Shown: positions 53,901 through 63,636, counted from the stretch's first letter. The stretch is 64,000 nt of DNA from Ectobius pallidus (GCA_964059195.1 CAXKWD010000001.1:216698484-216762483), one strand, 5' to 3'. Translations and numbers: made by a program. Notes: generated from the letters alone by a model not told the origin.

Positions 53901-55612
53901 GCGTGGCGTCCCACGCACACTTTTTATTTCTACGTGACGTAACGGTTCCGGTATCGAAAGAAACTCATTTCGACATCGGTGTGGTATCGATTATTATCGA
54001 ACACTGAACGATCTTGAGACCTTCAGATTAACAGCTGAAATCTGCTTAATATTTAGGGGGGGGGGACATACAGCTTTGGGTGAAATTCAATTTTTTCTCG
54101 GAAATGAATTGTTCTACAACCTCGTAATCTGACATACTCTTTATTGGCTACGCCTCCAATTCCATACTATTTTCAAAATTAATCAAACTGTTACGAGTAA
54201 TTATCGTTACAAAATGGCAGCCCCGTTTCATGCACTGGAATGCCGTTTCCTTGATAACTTCCACAAATATCAATATTTCTGAGTGATTATTTTTTCTGTG
54301 TATTATTTGTTAATATGATATGAACAACACAGCATACAATCATTCATTTAACATTAATCTTAACATATGCAGCAGAAACGAGAGCAGACACAAACAAATC
54401 TAAACAGATATTAAGCACATGTGAAACGAAGGGAAACCTTTATTAGATAAGATACACAATACAGAAATTAGGGACAAATGCCAAATTCAGGACATAACTA
54501 GATTTACCAATGGCAGAAGAAAATTTTGGAAAGAACACGTTGATAGAATGGAAAACAATCGCCTAGCAAAAAAGGCTCAAGAAAGCAGACCAGACGGAAA
54601 AAGATTAAGAGGAAGACCTGCTACGAGATGGAAAGACAGTATACATGACTCATCTGAGGAATAATGGCGAAATAAACAGGATGGCGTCCTACATCACAAG
54701 AATAAGAAGAAGAAGAGAAGAAGTTTGTTTTTTAAATATATAATTTTTTATGAAAATGAAAATTTTAAAAAATGATTTTTTTAAAAATACTTGTAATGCA
54801 GACATTCCAAATATTGTATATGGTGTTGTTCATATGATGTTTATAAATAGATAGAAAAAAGAATCACTAAAAAATATTGATATTTGTGGAAATTATCATG
54901 GAAACTGCATTTCCAGTGCATGAAACGTGGCTGCCATTTTGTAACGATAATTCCCCATAACTGCAACAGTTTAATTAATTCTGAAAATAGTACGCAATTG
55001 TAGAGACAGTCAATAAAGAACTTGTCAGATTGCAAGGATACACAGCAATTCACTGGTGAGAAAAAATAATTAATTTTACCTATTTCTCAGCTAAGAATTT
55101 CAACTAAAACTATAGATTGTAGAGCAATTCGGAAAAAAATGAAATTCGCCTTTTTCTCACTTGTGAATTTCACCGACAGCTGTATGTCCCCCCTTAATAT
55201 AATATTTATTTTGTACAGATTTGTGGACTTCCAGCTGAGTCACTGGACCTCTCCAGCAGTGGATCTGATGTACTTCCTCAACACCAGCGCCTCTCCAGAT
55301 GTAATGCGACAGTTCGATGTGTTGATAAAAGTTTATCACAACTCCCTGTGCCAAACTCTTTCTCTCCTGGGATACGAACACTTGAAACCTAGTTTAGAGG
55401 TCCTGAACAAGGAAATAGACCAAAAGGGATTGTATGGTGTTATATCGGGTACATCGGCACGGATCCTGGCATTAGTTGACAGAACAGTAGGGTCAAACAT
55501 GAAGGAGGTTATTGCGGGAAGACAGAAGGATTTGAACTTGTCAGAAGCGTACAAAATTTCGCTAAAACATTTATTACCGTTCTATGAAAAAAGGGGATGG
55601 TTAAAAGTTTAA
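50722..55612 (+). CDS. Ecdysteroid-kinase-like (EcKL / CHK-kinase-like) protein, 3 exons
   Basis: join(50722-50967, 52774-53366, 55219-55612) encodes 410 residues, normal for EcKL proteins. These are cytosolic kinases that phosphorylate small molecules such as ecdysteroids, probably also dietary toxins. Visible motifs: ATAEGEHYASEMYR (38-51), candidate ATP lysine K70 in VIIKAI, hinge-like VIVLEDL (135-141), RYHAAS (169-174), catalytic loop HGDLWKNN (257-264, Asp259, Asn264) and metal-binding DFQ (283-285) followed by DLMYFL. Splice phases are 0 and 2. An in-frame TAA at 50713 precedes the ATG. No disabling change is seen, so it looks functional. The substrate cannot be told. No paralogue lies in the window, although EcKL genes often cluster. 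Confidence 0.93.
51051..51315 (+). mobile_element. SINE S2 in EcKL intron 1 with 12-bp target duplication
   Basis: TACTATATATGT lies on both sides (51039-51050 and 51316-51327). The SINE starts at the B-box end of the head (CGGGTTCGATCCCCGATGAG) and is thus 5'-truncated. Its well-kept body and clear duplication suggest a fairly recent insertion in gene orientation. Confidence 0.88.
51804..52558 (-). mobile_element. Tc1/mariner-superfamily element, 755 bp, TA duplication
   Basis: Ends CAGTCGGTCAAATAAAAAAC and GTTTTTTATTTGTCCGACTG are inverted repeats of about 25 bases, each next to TA (51802-51803, 52559-52560). The empty paralogue at 20085-20475 confirms the insertion. The minus strand keeps an N-terminal helix-turn-helix (52150-52340) but no catalytic core. 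Confidence 0.88.
52149..52340 (-). pseudogene. Tc1-like transposase helix-turn-helix remnant
   Basis: The frame contains SLRESVVRAVIDLHFSASKA and ARRFHIYERAAQRW, then ATGSFHRKR. This resembles the paired-like HTH of Tc1-type transposases (AArrfxvsxxtvxrWxxryxxtGsxxxk). A stop follows. The DDE/DDD catalytic domain has been deleted. Confidence 0.6.
52774..53366 (+). CDS. EcKL exon 2 (residues 83-280, last codon split)
   Basis: Starts AAATTGAACAACCC after the TTTTCCCCAACAG acceptor and continues the exon 1 frame at phase 0. Contains the VLEDL hinge, the RYHAAS helix and HGDLWKNN. It ends AGTCAG before donor GTAGGT at 53367, phase 2; read-through meets TAG at once. This 593-base exon encodes most of the kinase fold. 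Confidence 0.95.
53380..53930 (+). mobile_element. Minisatellite-bearing element in EcKL intron 2
   Basis: The left border TTAGCCGCAGTAGGGGTAAA and TCGTCACGAAATTAGTAAGG and the right border GTTTCACTTCTGTCGCGTGG enclose a degenerate tandem of about 16-base units (TCCAAAATTTAAAAAA). The inverted copy at 59550-60180 has the same borders and core. The 98-codon Phe-rich minus frame is just the repeat translated. Confidence 0.8.
54056..55193. mobile_element. Foldback element with long inverted arms, 1138 bp
   Basis: The left end G-run then ACATACAGCTTTGGGTGAAA, and the right end TTTCACCGACAGCTGTATGT then a C-run. Inner arm pairs such as TTGTAACGATAATT (right) and AATTATCGTTACAA (left) extend the inverted repeats past 200 bases. 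The core contains a LINE tail. Flanks share TTAATAT but no clear duplication is fixed. Confidence 0.78.
54440..54725 (+). pseudogene. LINE tail nested in the foldback element
   Basis: The plus strand reads FTNGRRKFWKEHVDRMENNR and GRPATRWKDSI, a variant of the insect LINE GRPxxRWxD tail, ending in an AAGAAGAAGAAGAGAAGAAG tract. 5'-truncated and non-functional. Confidence 0.7.
55219..55612 (+). CDS. EcKL exon 3 (residues 280-410)
   Basis: The first A completes the split Arg codon; then FVDFQLSHW carries the Mg-binding Asp, followed by SPAVDLMYFL. The C-terminal helical part ends with LLPFYEKRGWLKV and TAA. No AATAAA follows within 400 bases; the first (about 56070) lies inside a repeat. Confidence 0.95.
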
Positions 55613-55686
55613 GTTTATAGGTTACCTCAAAAACACTCAGCAATTTAAACAATTTAGGCTAAGTCTGACATTAGAAACTTTATATA

Positions 55687-57150
55687 CCGGAATTTACGGA
55701 CCATAAGAAGCACTTTTTAGGTAGATTTCGAAGAAAAACAACCTATTGCAATGGATACCACTTCATGATTTTCGAAAAATTCTTTCATATCTTTACGTTT
55801 CATGCTCCCCTAAGTACGAAACCACCGCCCGTTCAAAAAAAAAAATTGTGATATATATATATATATATATATATTTATATCTTCACACGATAGCGACCGT
55901 AATTTTGAAGATATTTGAACCAAATTTTAATATGTTATTTCTAGGCCCAATAGTTCGGACAAGTTCGTTAATGAGCAAAATTTGTCCAAGGGGGTGATCG
56001 GGGGATGGGGTTGAAATTTTTAAAAATGTATATCTCGGCCCCTATGAAGTATAGAGGGAAACTTTGTTTGAATAAATTAGAGTACTCGCTACGGAGTTCA
56101 CAGTGACACCAACGATTCGGGGGTTCGAGTGAGGGTGGGGGTGGGGGATGAAAATTCGAAACTTTTGAAACCACGTCTTGTGGGGTATCGTTGAAAAGCT
56201 CTTGATGAGTACTCTACAAATCAATAAATAGTTTCTTTATAGCTCTCATATGACGCGAGATTTTAATGTTTGAGAATAATAACACTTAAAAGAATTATTA
56301 TAATATCATAATTTTGTCTTGTTTAGCGGCTTTGCTAATTTTATTCATTGTTGATCTTGCGCACGGCCTCCCAGAATATTATATCCTATTCTTGTTGTCA
56401 AAACAAATGATTGTAGGCTCTTCCTCTTTACTGCAGGTTTGCCATGCCAAGGCTAAAAAAGAAGAGTGCTGCGCAGCGATAATAAATTAAACCAAAAGCA
56501 CTTTGAAATCTACCTCAGCCTGTAGGCCTGCCTAAAGGGATTTTTATCTTGAAAACAGTGCCTTGAAAGTTGGGTGCGTCTAATGGTCCGAAGTACACTA
56601 AACGAATTAAATTACGGTAAATATTGCCAGAATACCTTTCTTATAAACAAGTTGTTATAAACGACAAGATAGTTCCAATTTTTGCATAGACTGTACATCA
56701 GTGCAGTTGTCACAATCGTAAAATGAGGGTAGCTGGAAACCAGGTACACAATGCGAAAAGAAAGGAATGTTGAGTTCTTTTATACGAAAGGAGTTGTCTC
56801 CGTTGGGTGGATTAAATAAAGGCAATGACCTCTAATCCACCCGTTACACTTATCGTATGCTGAATTGAGGATTAGAGGGTGTAAAAATATTTTCAGTATT
56901 TCAAGAGAAATCAGTTCGATAGTTAAAATTTACGCGATGCCACCTGTACAGAAGAGATTTTCGTACAACGCAGGTTTTAAGTTAGAAGTGATTTACACAG
57001 ATTCCATTGTACAATGTTATAATTTGTTTATGCAATGAAGTAGGCTATATTATTCCCTTTAAAATTTGTCTTTAGAATCACAATCAATTTCTTTTTCTTT
57101 AAATATCCATCTTAAAATCAAGGTGCGTCTTATGGTCCGTAAAATACGTT
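55687..57150. repeat. TIR element R1, split by repeat R2
   Basis: TTTACGGACCATAAGAAGCA on the left and GTGCGTCTTATGGTCCGTAA on the right are inverted ends as in 26699-27338. An 822-base R2 insertion at 55719-56540 divides GCACTTTTT from TTTTTATCTTGAAAACAGTG, which are contiguous in the other copy. Confidence 0.8.
55719..56540 (-). repeat. Repeat R2 inserted in R1
   Basis: Runs AGGTAGATTTCGAAGAAAAA to GGCCTGCCTAAAGGGA. The empty site in R1 (GCACTTTTTTACTTTG) implies duplication of about five T residues. Contains (TA)n at 55853-55874 and a G-rich block. Fixes the true ends of R2. Confidence 0.8.
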
Positions 57151-57616
57151 AATTACTTTTTTGCACGACTTAACTAATTAGTGGTACTTACGAATATTGT
57201 TGCCGTGGATCGTAAGTTGACATTCCCACACGCAATCTTGTTGCTATGTGCGTAAGTGTTTTCGTGCGGTTATGAATTTGCTTACGGCACATCATAATAG
57301 GCCTACAAGCCTTTATGGACAAGGCCCCCAGGACAAATATTCGGTTCGCATAACAACAGACACATTCGAATCACTTTCTGAAATAAACATCTATCTTCAA
57401 GAATGTATATACATAATATTTTCAGGTAATATCACAATTAATATAATTAAATTGATATAAATAATCATCGTGCAAAAAATAGCATGCAATACTCGTGCCG
57501 TAAGCGCATAACGGATCTCGGAAATTGAAAAAATCTCGGCGCATGCACCTCGTTTTTTCAAACTCTTTCCTCGATCCGTATGCATCGCTTACGGCACTTG
57601 TATCGCAATATACTAT
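57150..57616 (+). repeat. Unclassified repeat R3
   Basis: TTTTTTGCACGACTTAACTA to GGCACTTGTATCGCAATATA, as at 40210-40690. Has a TAGGCCTA at 57298-57305 where the other copy has TA. Directly abuts the R1 end. Confidence 0.7.
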
Positions 57617-58235
57617 TATTTCCTCACTTCTGTCATGACTGCAACATTTCCGATATTAAACTTTGAAATATAAATATAATTGCTTTGTCTTATCTTAAAA
57701 TCTGTTTAACAAAAAAAATATATTATTGTGTTTATTCGTACATTTCCATTGTTCTAAATATAACATGTTCTGTCCTTCCTGTAAATAATATTAAGTCGAA
57801 CTTTTCTTTGTTTTGTAAATAAATTGTCTGAATTACTGTAAATAGTTAATGTAAGTTACTTTATTGCAGCGCTTCTCATCCTTTTTGAACCCGAGGACCT
57901 CTAAAATGTCTGTTGATATAATATTATGCATATTATCGAAATGTACGGCTATCTAAATGTACATTACATTTTAATGTGAGCATTTTTTAGTTTAAACGTT
58001 GCTGTGAAAGCAAATAGACATAATGGATGCCTAATTCCTGACAGATTGATTGCGGATTGAATTTAATTCATTCATGACCTATAAGGCTGCTCTAAACCTG
58101 AAACAAACATGACAGCGAATCGTAGGCCTACACTTATATCATTAATATTATTGCCAGTGCATTTTGTGAAATGTTGACATATTTTAAGAATTTCTTATAT
58201 CAGTGTATACGTGTGTGGATCAATGTTAAGTATGA
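57617..58235. other. No gene recognised
   Basis: AT-rich sequence without motifs; CTTTTTGAACCCGAGGACCT near 57885 resembles, inverted, GGTCCTCGGGTTCAAAAAGG near 5271, suggesting another repeat. Confidence 0.45.
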
Positions 58236-58401
58236 AACTTTAGACCTTTGTTTTTCCGTAAGCCCTGCTTAATGAATCGATCTGGAGCTTAACTCGGAGA
58301 TCGATTACAAAACTAACTTATTTCCTACATATCATAATTGCAATCATCACTGATTAAACGAAAGCATTCTGGCACTTCGTTATATGAGTTTAACTCATTT
58401 T
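58236..58401 (+). mobile_element. Helentron-like element, 3' end only
   Basis: CCGTAAGCCCTGCTTAATGA, GCATTCTGGCACTTCG and hairpin ATGAG-TTTAA-CTCAT then TTTTATT. The stem bases differ from ATCAG/CTGAT of the other copies but still pair. Confidence 0.75.
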
Positions 58402-58612
58402 ATTTTCTGTAAATTTTTTTAGGAATTTAAGATAGACTACAGTATACTACAGGTTACATTATTAATTATTTATTAAATTATTTTTTTCTGTACAAATCTT
58501 TTTGATGTTATAAAATAAAATAAAATCTTCTCTCTGAAAGATGACTGTCTTTTATTATCGTAATACATTTAGTTCCCAGCTCCTACCTCATACTGGTGAA
58601 ATTATAAGCGAT

Positions 58613-59461
58613 CATTCACACCGAAGTAGCATAGCATGCGAATCGCACTAGCTAGATGCAGGCTGCACATCGAATTGCATGGTTCACAGTTTTGCATTCA
58701 TACCGAAGTAGCGAATGCGATCTGCAGTTTAACGTAAATTATATATTTTCACTTGAACTTTTGAGAAACCCATTTAAAATAATGTAATTTACCTAAAGAG
58801 GATATAGTTTCAGCAATTTTTATCCAGGCTTTTTTTCCTAGTAGGCCTAGTTTCGATTGCCATATTATATAGCCTACGCTCGTACAGGTAGGGGGAAAAA
58901 AAGCGCCCGACTAAAATATGTAAGTTGCCGATATGACCTTCTGCGCATGCCTAGCGGCATTCACAGGATAGCAGGGAATGTATTGAAATTTGTTCTACAG
59001 CCGATAAATTGCTTGAATGAAGAAATAATTTCACGTAATTTGCATTGCTTGTGAAAACAAACGTTTCCGTTACATCTCTTACATTTATTTACGTATCACA
59101 AGGCTCTGAAATCAGCTACAAAAGTCTGTCCGCTTTTTTCCCTACATGTACAAATTGTAGTTCTCTTTCAGGCAGTTTTCATGACATCTTTGCAATAATC
59201 TACCGCTGCACAAGCGAACATGTGTTGAATTTTCTTAACAATTAGAAAACAGCTGAAAAGGCAACAGTACGCATGCGTAGCGTCGAATGAAATAAGTCCA
59301 GATCTAACTGAAGAAATGAATGTCGCACTCTGCGAGCTGAACTATTGAGACGCTACTTTGGTGTGAAGACTTGAACTTGTTTATTTTGGATTTAAAATGA
59401 GTAGCGCTCAACCTGCATCCAACTATTGCGACTCGCATGCTACACTACTTCGATGTGAATG
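58613..59461. mobile_element. TIR element of unknown superfamily, 849 bp
   Basis: The left end CATTCACACCGAAGTAGCAT-AGCATGCGAATCGCA and the right end TGCGACTCGCATGCTACACT-ACTTCGATGTGAATG are inverted over about 35 bases. A second CATTCATACCGAAGTAGCGA copy lies 80 bases inside the left end. Frames at 58857-59245 show no known transposase motif. Confidence 0.72.
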
Positions 59462-59549
59462 CTCCGTACAAGTCCGATTATTTCTTTTTACCAAAAAAGC
59501 TATAGGCAAGAATATGTTTTAGTGTTCAGTTCTTGGCAATTCAGACAAA

Positions 59550-60180
59550 AAAAGTGTGTGTGGAACGCCATGCGACAGAAGTGAAACTTGTTTTAATTTT
59601 TGGATTTTTCAATTTTGGTTTGTTGGACTTTTTAATATTGGGTTTTTGGACTTTTTTAATTTTGGATTTTTTTCATTTTAGTTTTTTTTATTAAATTTTG
59701 GATTTTGAAATATTTATATTTTATTTTAGAATTTTTTTAATTTTGAATCTTTTGATTTTTAAATTTTGGATATTTGGATTCTTTAATTTTGGATTTTTTA
59801 TTTTTTAAATTTATTATTTTTGGAATTTTGAATTTTGGTTCTTTGAATTTTGTAATTTTGGAATTATGGATCTTTTAATTTTGTACATTTTAAATTTTGG
59901 ATCTTTGAAATTGTTATTTTTTAAATTTTGGAACTTTTAAAATTTGGATTTTCGATTTTTTAATTTCGAATTTTTGTATTTTTTAAACTTTGGATAAGCC
60001 TACTGATTGAGTTGATTGTTTTCTGTGCAGTCCGTTCCGTCACACCTTACTAATTTCGTGACGATTTTGAGCGTTACATTAATTTCGTGACGATTTTTGA
60101 GCATTACACAAGCTCTCGATTTACCCCTACCGCGGCTAAAGAAGTTTCCTTCAGAAACAAGTGCACATCGGTGCGATAAA
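59550..60180 (-). mobile_element. Minisatellite-bearing element, inverted copy
   Basis: CCATGCGACAGAAGTGAAAC on the left and CGATTTACCCCTACCGCGGC on the right mirror the borders of 53380-53930. The core is a degenerate TTTTTAATTTTGGATTTTTT tandem, longer than in the gene copy. The border TTTCGTGACGATTTTTGAGC segment is duplicated here. Confidence 0.8.
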
Positions 60181-60847
60181 ATGAAAGTGATAAAATAAAA
60201 CGACAAAAGAATAACGATAGACACCAGCGATTGGTTAAAATTCTACATATTCTTACGCAGGATAGGTCACTGCTTCATGAACTGAATAGTTGGTGTAATT
60301 AATTCTGGCTTCCAGCCCAGATAATTTGAAGAATTAGAACTACTCTGAAATGCCGTGGCAAGTGGAGCGGAGAGATATTATATTCACAAGTGTTGGCCAG
60401 CCTGTTGGTATGAAAAGCCAAACTGTAATTGCTCTTGCGGATCTCAGATGCTTTTTGTTTCCAAGGCGGCTTTGAAATCAATGTTTACTTGCAGATAAGC
60501 TTCCATTATGCTAAACTAGCCCCGTACAGCGTTCCAGAGCTATTTAAATGAAGCGGCCGCTATTACGGAATGAAGTGGAGTCAAGATTTTCATATTCTCT
60601 TTGTTTCAGAGGATCTCTTCATATACAGAGTTGTGTACAAGGCTACTGGAATGGTGTTTTTATATTTAAATTCCTTTTTTTATACTTTAAACATGGAAAG
60701 TTGCTGGGATTTTATCTATAAAATAAAGTTCGTTGTACGGTATCCCGTAGCATGTTGGTTGACTCTCTAAGACCCAATCAGCGGCCGAGCTGCCACAAAC
60801 CGGTAGTCTAAATGAATTAGGCCTAAACTTTTGAAAGCAAATAGTGG
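60181..60847. other. No gene recognised
   Basis: Includes a 66-codon frame at 60570-60770 without motif. No element ends visible. Confidence 0.4.
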
Positions 60848-60855
60848 GTCATTAC

Positions 60856-60912
60856 TAGGGCAAGGCATGTGATGATTTTGCATCTTTTTTATATGAAGGT
60901 TAAAGATAGCTC

Positions 60913-60983
<71 letters not shown>

Positions 60984-61636
60984 GTGTGACATGAGATTAT
61001 TGATTAAATAACGGCATTTTGTTTTTTTGCATTTTTTGCTTTAATTTTCATTTTTCGTCATTTTCCAGAGATTGGTAATTTTTGGCAATTTTTAGGTCAT
61101 TTTGTGTATTTTTAGGTCATTTTCGGCATTTATAGGTATTTTTCGGCATTTTGGGCCATGTTTCATTGGAGGTAGAGAGGAGCTTTTCCATGTACAAATC
61201 ATTACTTTCAGACAACTGACAATCGTTTCTATTTGAGAATCTCCGCCAAGTGTTCATAGTTCATTTTAATTCAGGTTTGTTGTAAACACCATAGGGTAGC
61301 AGTTTGTCTTGTAGCAATAAAGAATTATTTCTTTCTTTCCTTTATGGCACATATTTTCTAGGGGCAATTTGATGGGCATGTCGGTTCAGAAATATATTTT
61401 TTTTCCCCGCTATGGGTGTCCAATTAGTATAAATTTCACTTACTTTTTTAGGAATAAAATAAGTGTGTTTTATATTGTAAATTCATATATGAATATGACG
61501 CACTATCATTCGTTAAATTGCTTTTAGAAAGTCATTACTTTAAAAAAACTAAGTATAACGGAAATTTTATTGGTCTTTTTTTTTATAATTTCATGTCATT
61601 TTTTACTATTTTATGGTCATTAAATGCCTTGCCCTA
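60856..61636 (+). mobile_element. hAT MITE (TAGGGCAAGG), 781 bp, left arm of a hairpin
   Basis: Ends TAGGGCAAGGCATGTGATGA and AAATGCCTTGCCCTA lie between GTCATTAC (60848-60855) and GTCATTAT (61637-61644), seven of eight identical. The interior has (TA)n at 60915-60980 and repeated AGGTCATTTT motifs. An inverted copy starts 160 bases downstream. Confidence 0.85.
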
Positions 61637-61796
61637 GTCATTATGTACGTATGAGGTATCAAACAAACAAAAATTCTCTCGGTGCCATTAATTTGCATAC
61701 CGTTGAGTTATAGTAAGTGTTTTCGATTGAAATTTTAAAATTAAAATTTTATATTTTAAAGTCGACAAGAACGTCGATATCTCGAACCAAAGCATT

Positions 61797-62420
61797 AGGG
61801 CAAGGCATTTAATGATAATAATAAAAAAGCACTTATGACATAAAAATAGTTTTAAAAAATTACCCAAAATTAAAAAAATGATCAATAAATTTACCATTAT
61901 TACTTATAATTAGTTATTTATTTTAAGTAATGAATTGCTAAAAACAGTTTATTGGATGACGGTGCGTTATGTATGAATTGACAATATACAACACACTTAT
62001 TTTGTTACTAAAGAAGTAAGTAAATTAATACTACTTGGACACCCTTAGCGAAAAATAACTTCTTTCTGAACTGGCATGCCCATCAAATTGCCCCTAGCAA
62101 ATAGCCTATGTGCCATTTAAAAAGAAAAAAAAATTGCTACAAGACAAACTGCTGTGTGTTTACAATAAACCTGAATTAAAATGAACTATGAACACTGGCG
62201 GAGATTCTTAAATAAAAACAATTGTCTGTTGTCTGAAAGTAACGACTTGTACATGGAAAAGCTCCTCTGTACCTCCTCTACCGAAACCTAAAAATCCCGA
62301 AAATGACCTGAAAATTGCCAAAAAAAAATGACCTACCTGTTGAAAACGACTAAAAATGCAAAGTAAAGCAAAAGATACAAATTGTCCTTATTTAATTAAT
62401 TATTTCATGACATTACATTT
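61797..62420 (-). mobile_element. hAT MITE, inverted partial copy, right arm
   Basis: Starts AGGGCAAGGCATTTAATGAT and runs through GGCATGCCCATCAAATTGCC and AATGAACTATGAACACTGGC, the reverse complement of the element at 60856. It ends at a short TATATATA stretch; its outer terminus is missing. Confidence 0.8.
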
Positions 62421-62429
62421 ATATATACT

Positions 62430-62560
62430 GTGGTAGCGTATTGGACTCTCACTCGGGAGGTTCTGGGTTCAAATCCCGTTCAATTTGAGTTTAGGGTTTT
62501 CTCATGGTTTCCCCAGTCGTAAAGGCAAATACCGAATTGTATATTTACGTACCATGTCAC
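62430..62560 (+). mobile_element. tRNA-derived SINE, unassigned family
   Basis: CTGTGGTAGCGTATTGGACT (A-box area) and TTCTGGGTTCAAATCCCGTT (B-box), followed by GGGTTTTCTCATGGTTTCCC, a body motif like that in S4. It starts where the inverted hAT copy breaks off. No acceptor stem closes. Confidence 0.62.
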
Positions 62561-62639
62561 TTCGCCGCAATTTCATCTTGTATCATATTCATTAACATTA
62601 ATATAAATTGAAATTTACCAGACGAAATAATACATCAAC

Positions 62640-63461
62640 AGTAGCAAACCGTTACACTTCAATAGTTACTGGACTAATTGGCAAATTTTCACCAACTCAT
62701 GCATTTGAGTTTTTAATGGATGGACCTATACAGGCGTGTATATAAACAGAAATACATTGAAAAGGACCCTTTAATTATGGGAGTCAAATTATATAATAAA
62801 TTACCATTAAATTTGAAAATGTTTACTGGCAACAAGCTAAAATTGGAACTAAAGAAGTATCTAATAGAAAGACCATTGTATAGGATAGAAGAATTTATGA
62901 TGAAAAATAGACGAACACAAAGGTACTGACTTTAGAAATAACTTATTGGCGAAATCTGCTTTAATTAGTCTTTCTGAAATTATAATGTGTAACTTAAAAA
63001 TTGTATCTATATTTATATTTTAAACTGTACATATATACTGAAATAATTTATATTATAACACTGACTGACAATGATTTTAATGTATATTTGTTTTAAAATT
63101 GTTAAAATACAATCCATTCTTAAAATCTTGTATGATATGTAGCATAACTTGACAATGATATTTATATTATACTGTATATAGACATATGAGATATTTTAAT
63201 AATATGTGAATATTTGTATCTTAATGTTACAGATATGTCTTAGTATAGATATGTATTAATTTAGTTTAGTGTCATCAATTATAAAGCTAGCATATTGTTT
63301 GATATATAATTATACTAAAAATTGTCACTAAATGAAACACAAAAGGTATTTAATATACATTTATTATAGGCTTAATGAGTAAAAATTGATGTATTAAATC
63401 TTGACTATGCCTGAAACACCTATTGTATACTGGCAATAAATTATTATTATTATTATTATTA
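62640..63461 (+). mobile_element. 5'-truncated LINE family L3 with (ATT)n tail
   Basis: A plus-strand frame at 62720-62929 reads GVKLYNKLPLNLKMF, LKKYLIER and YRIEEFM, the LINE C-terminal signature. A 500-base AT-rich 3' UTR follows, ending GGCAATAAATTATTATTATT at 63437-63461. Companion of 16041-16480. Only the tail is present. Confidence 0.75.
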
Positions 63462-63636
63462 CCTTCTCGGCATCAGTGCACCCTTCAAGGCAAAATTACC
63501 AGTCATTTACCCTCTATTTATCCGGGCTTCAGACCAGCATCTGATTGAGCTATATTGCTCTTCCAAATGGCTGGATTTCTTGAATTTTTTTTATTTCTCT
63601 CTCTTTCTATCTTCACCTTAGTTTCACCTCTCCTTT

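Larger units (their letters stand above)
53367..55218 (+). other. EcKL intron 2, 1852 bp, built from repeats
   Basis: GTAGGT donor and TATTTTGTACAG acceptor. Contents: minisatellite element 53380-53930, duplicated block 53966-54050, foldback element 54056-55193 with a LINE tail inside. The foldback end leaves only 25 bases before exon 3. Confidence 0.9.

Noticed and set aside
53622..53918. 98-codon Phe-rich frame in EcKL intron 2
   Set aside because: It is the translation of a degenerate AT-rich minisatellite, on the strand opposite the gene.
58857..59245. Two short frames as a PIF/Harbinger protein
   Set aside because: No DDE or Myb-like motif can be identified; resemblance was too vague to report.
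62430..62490. Possible tRNA gene
   Set aside because: Only the A-box and T-arm areas look tRNA-like; a SINE-type body follows.
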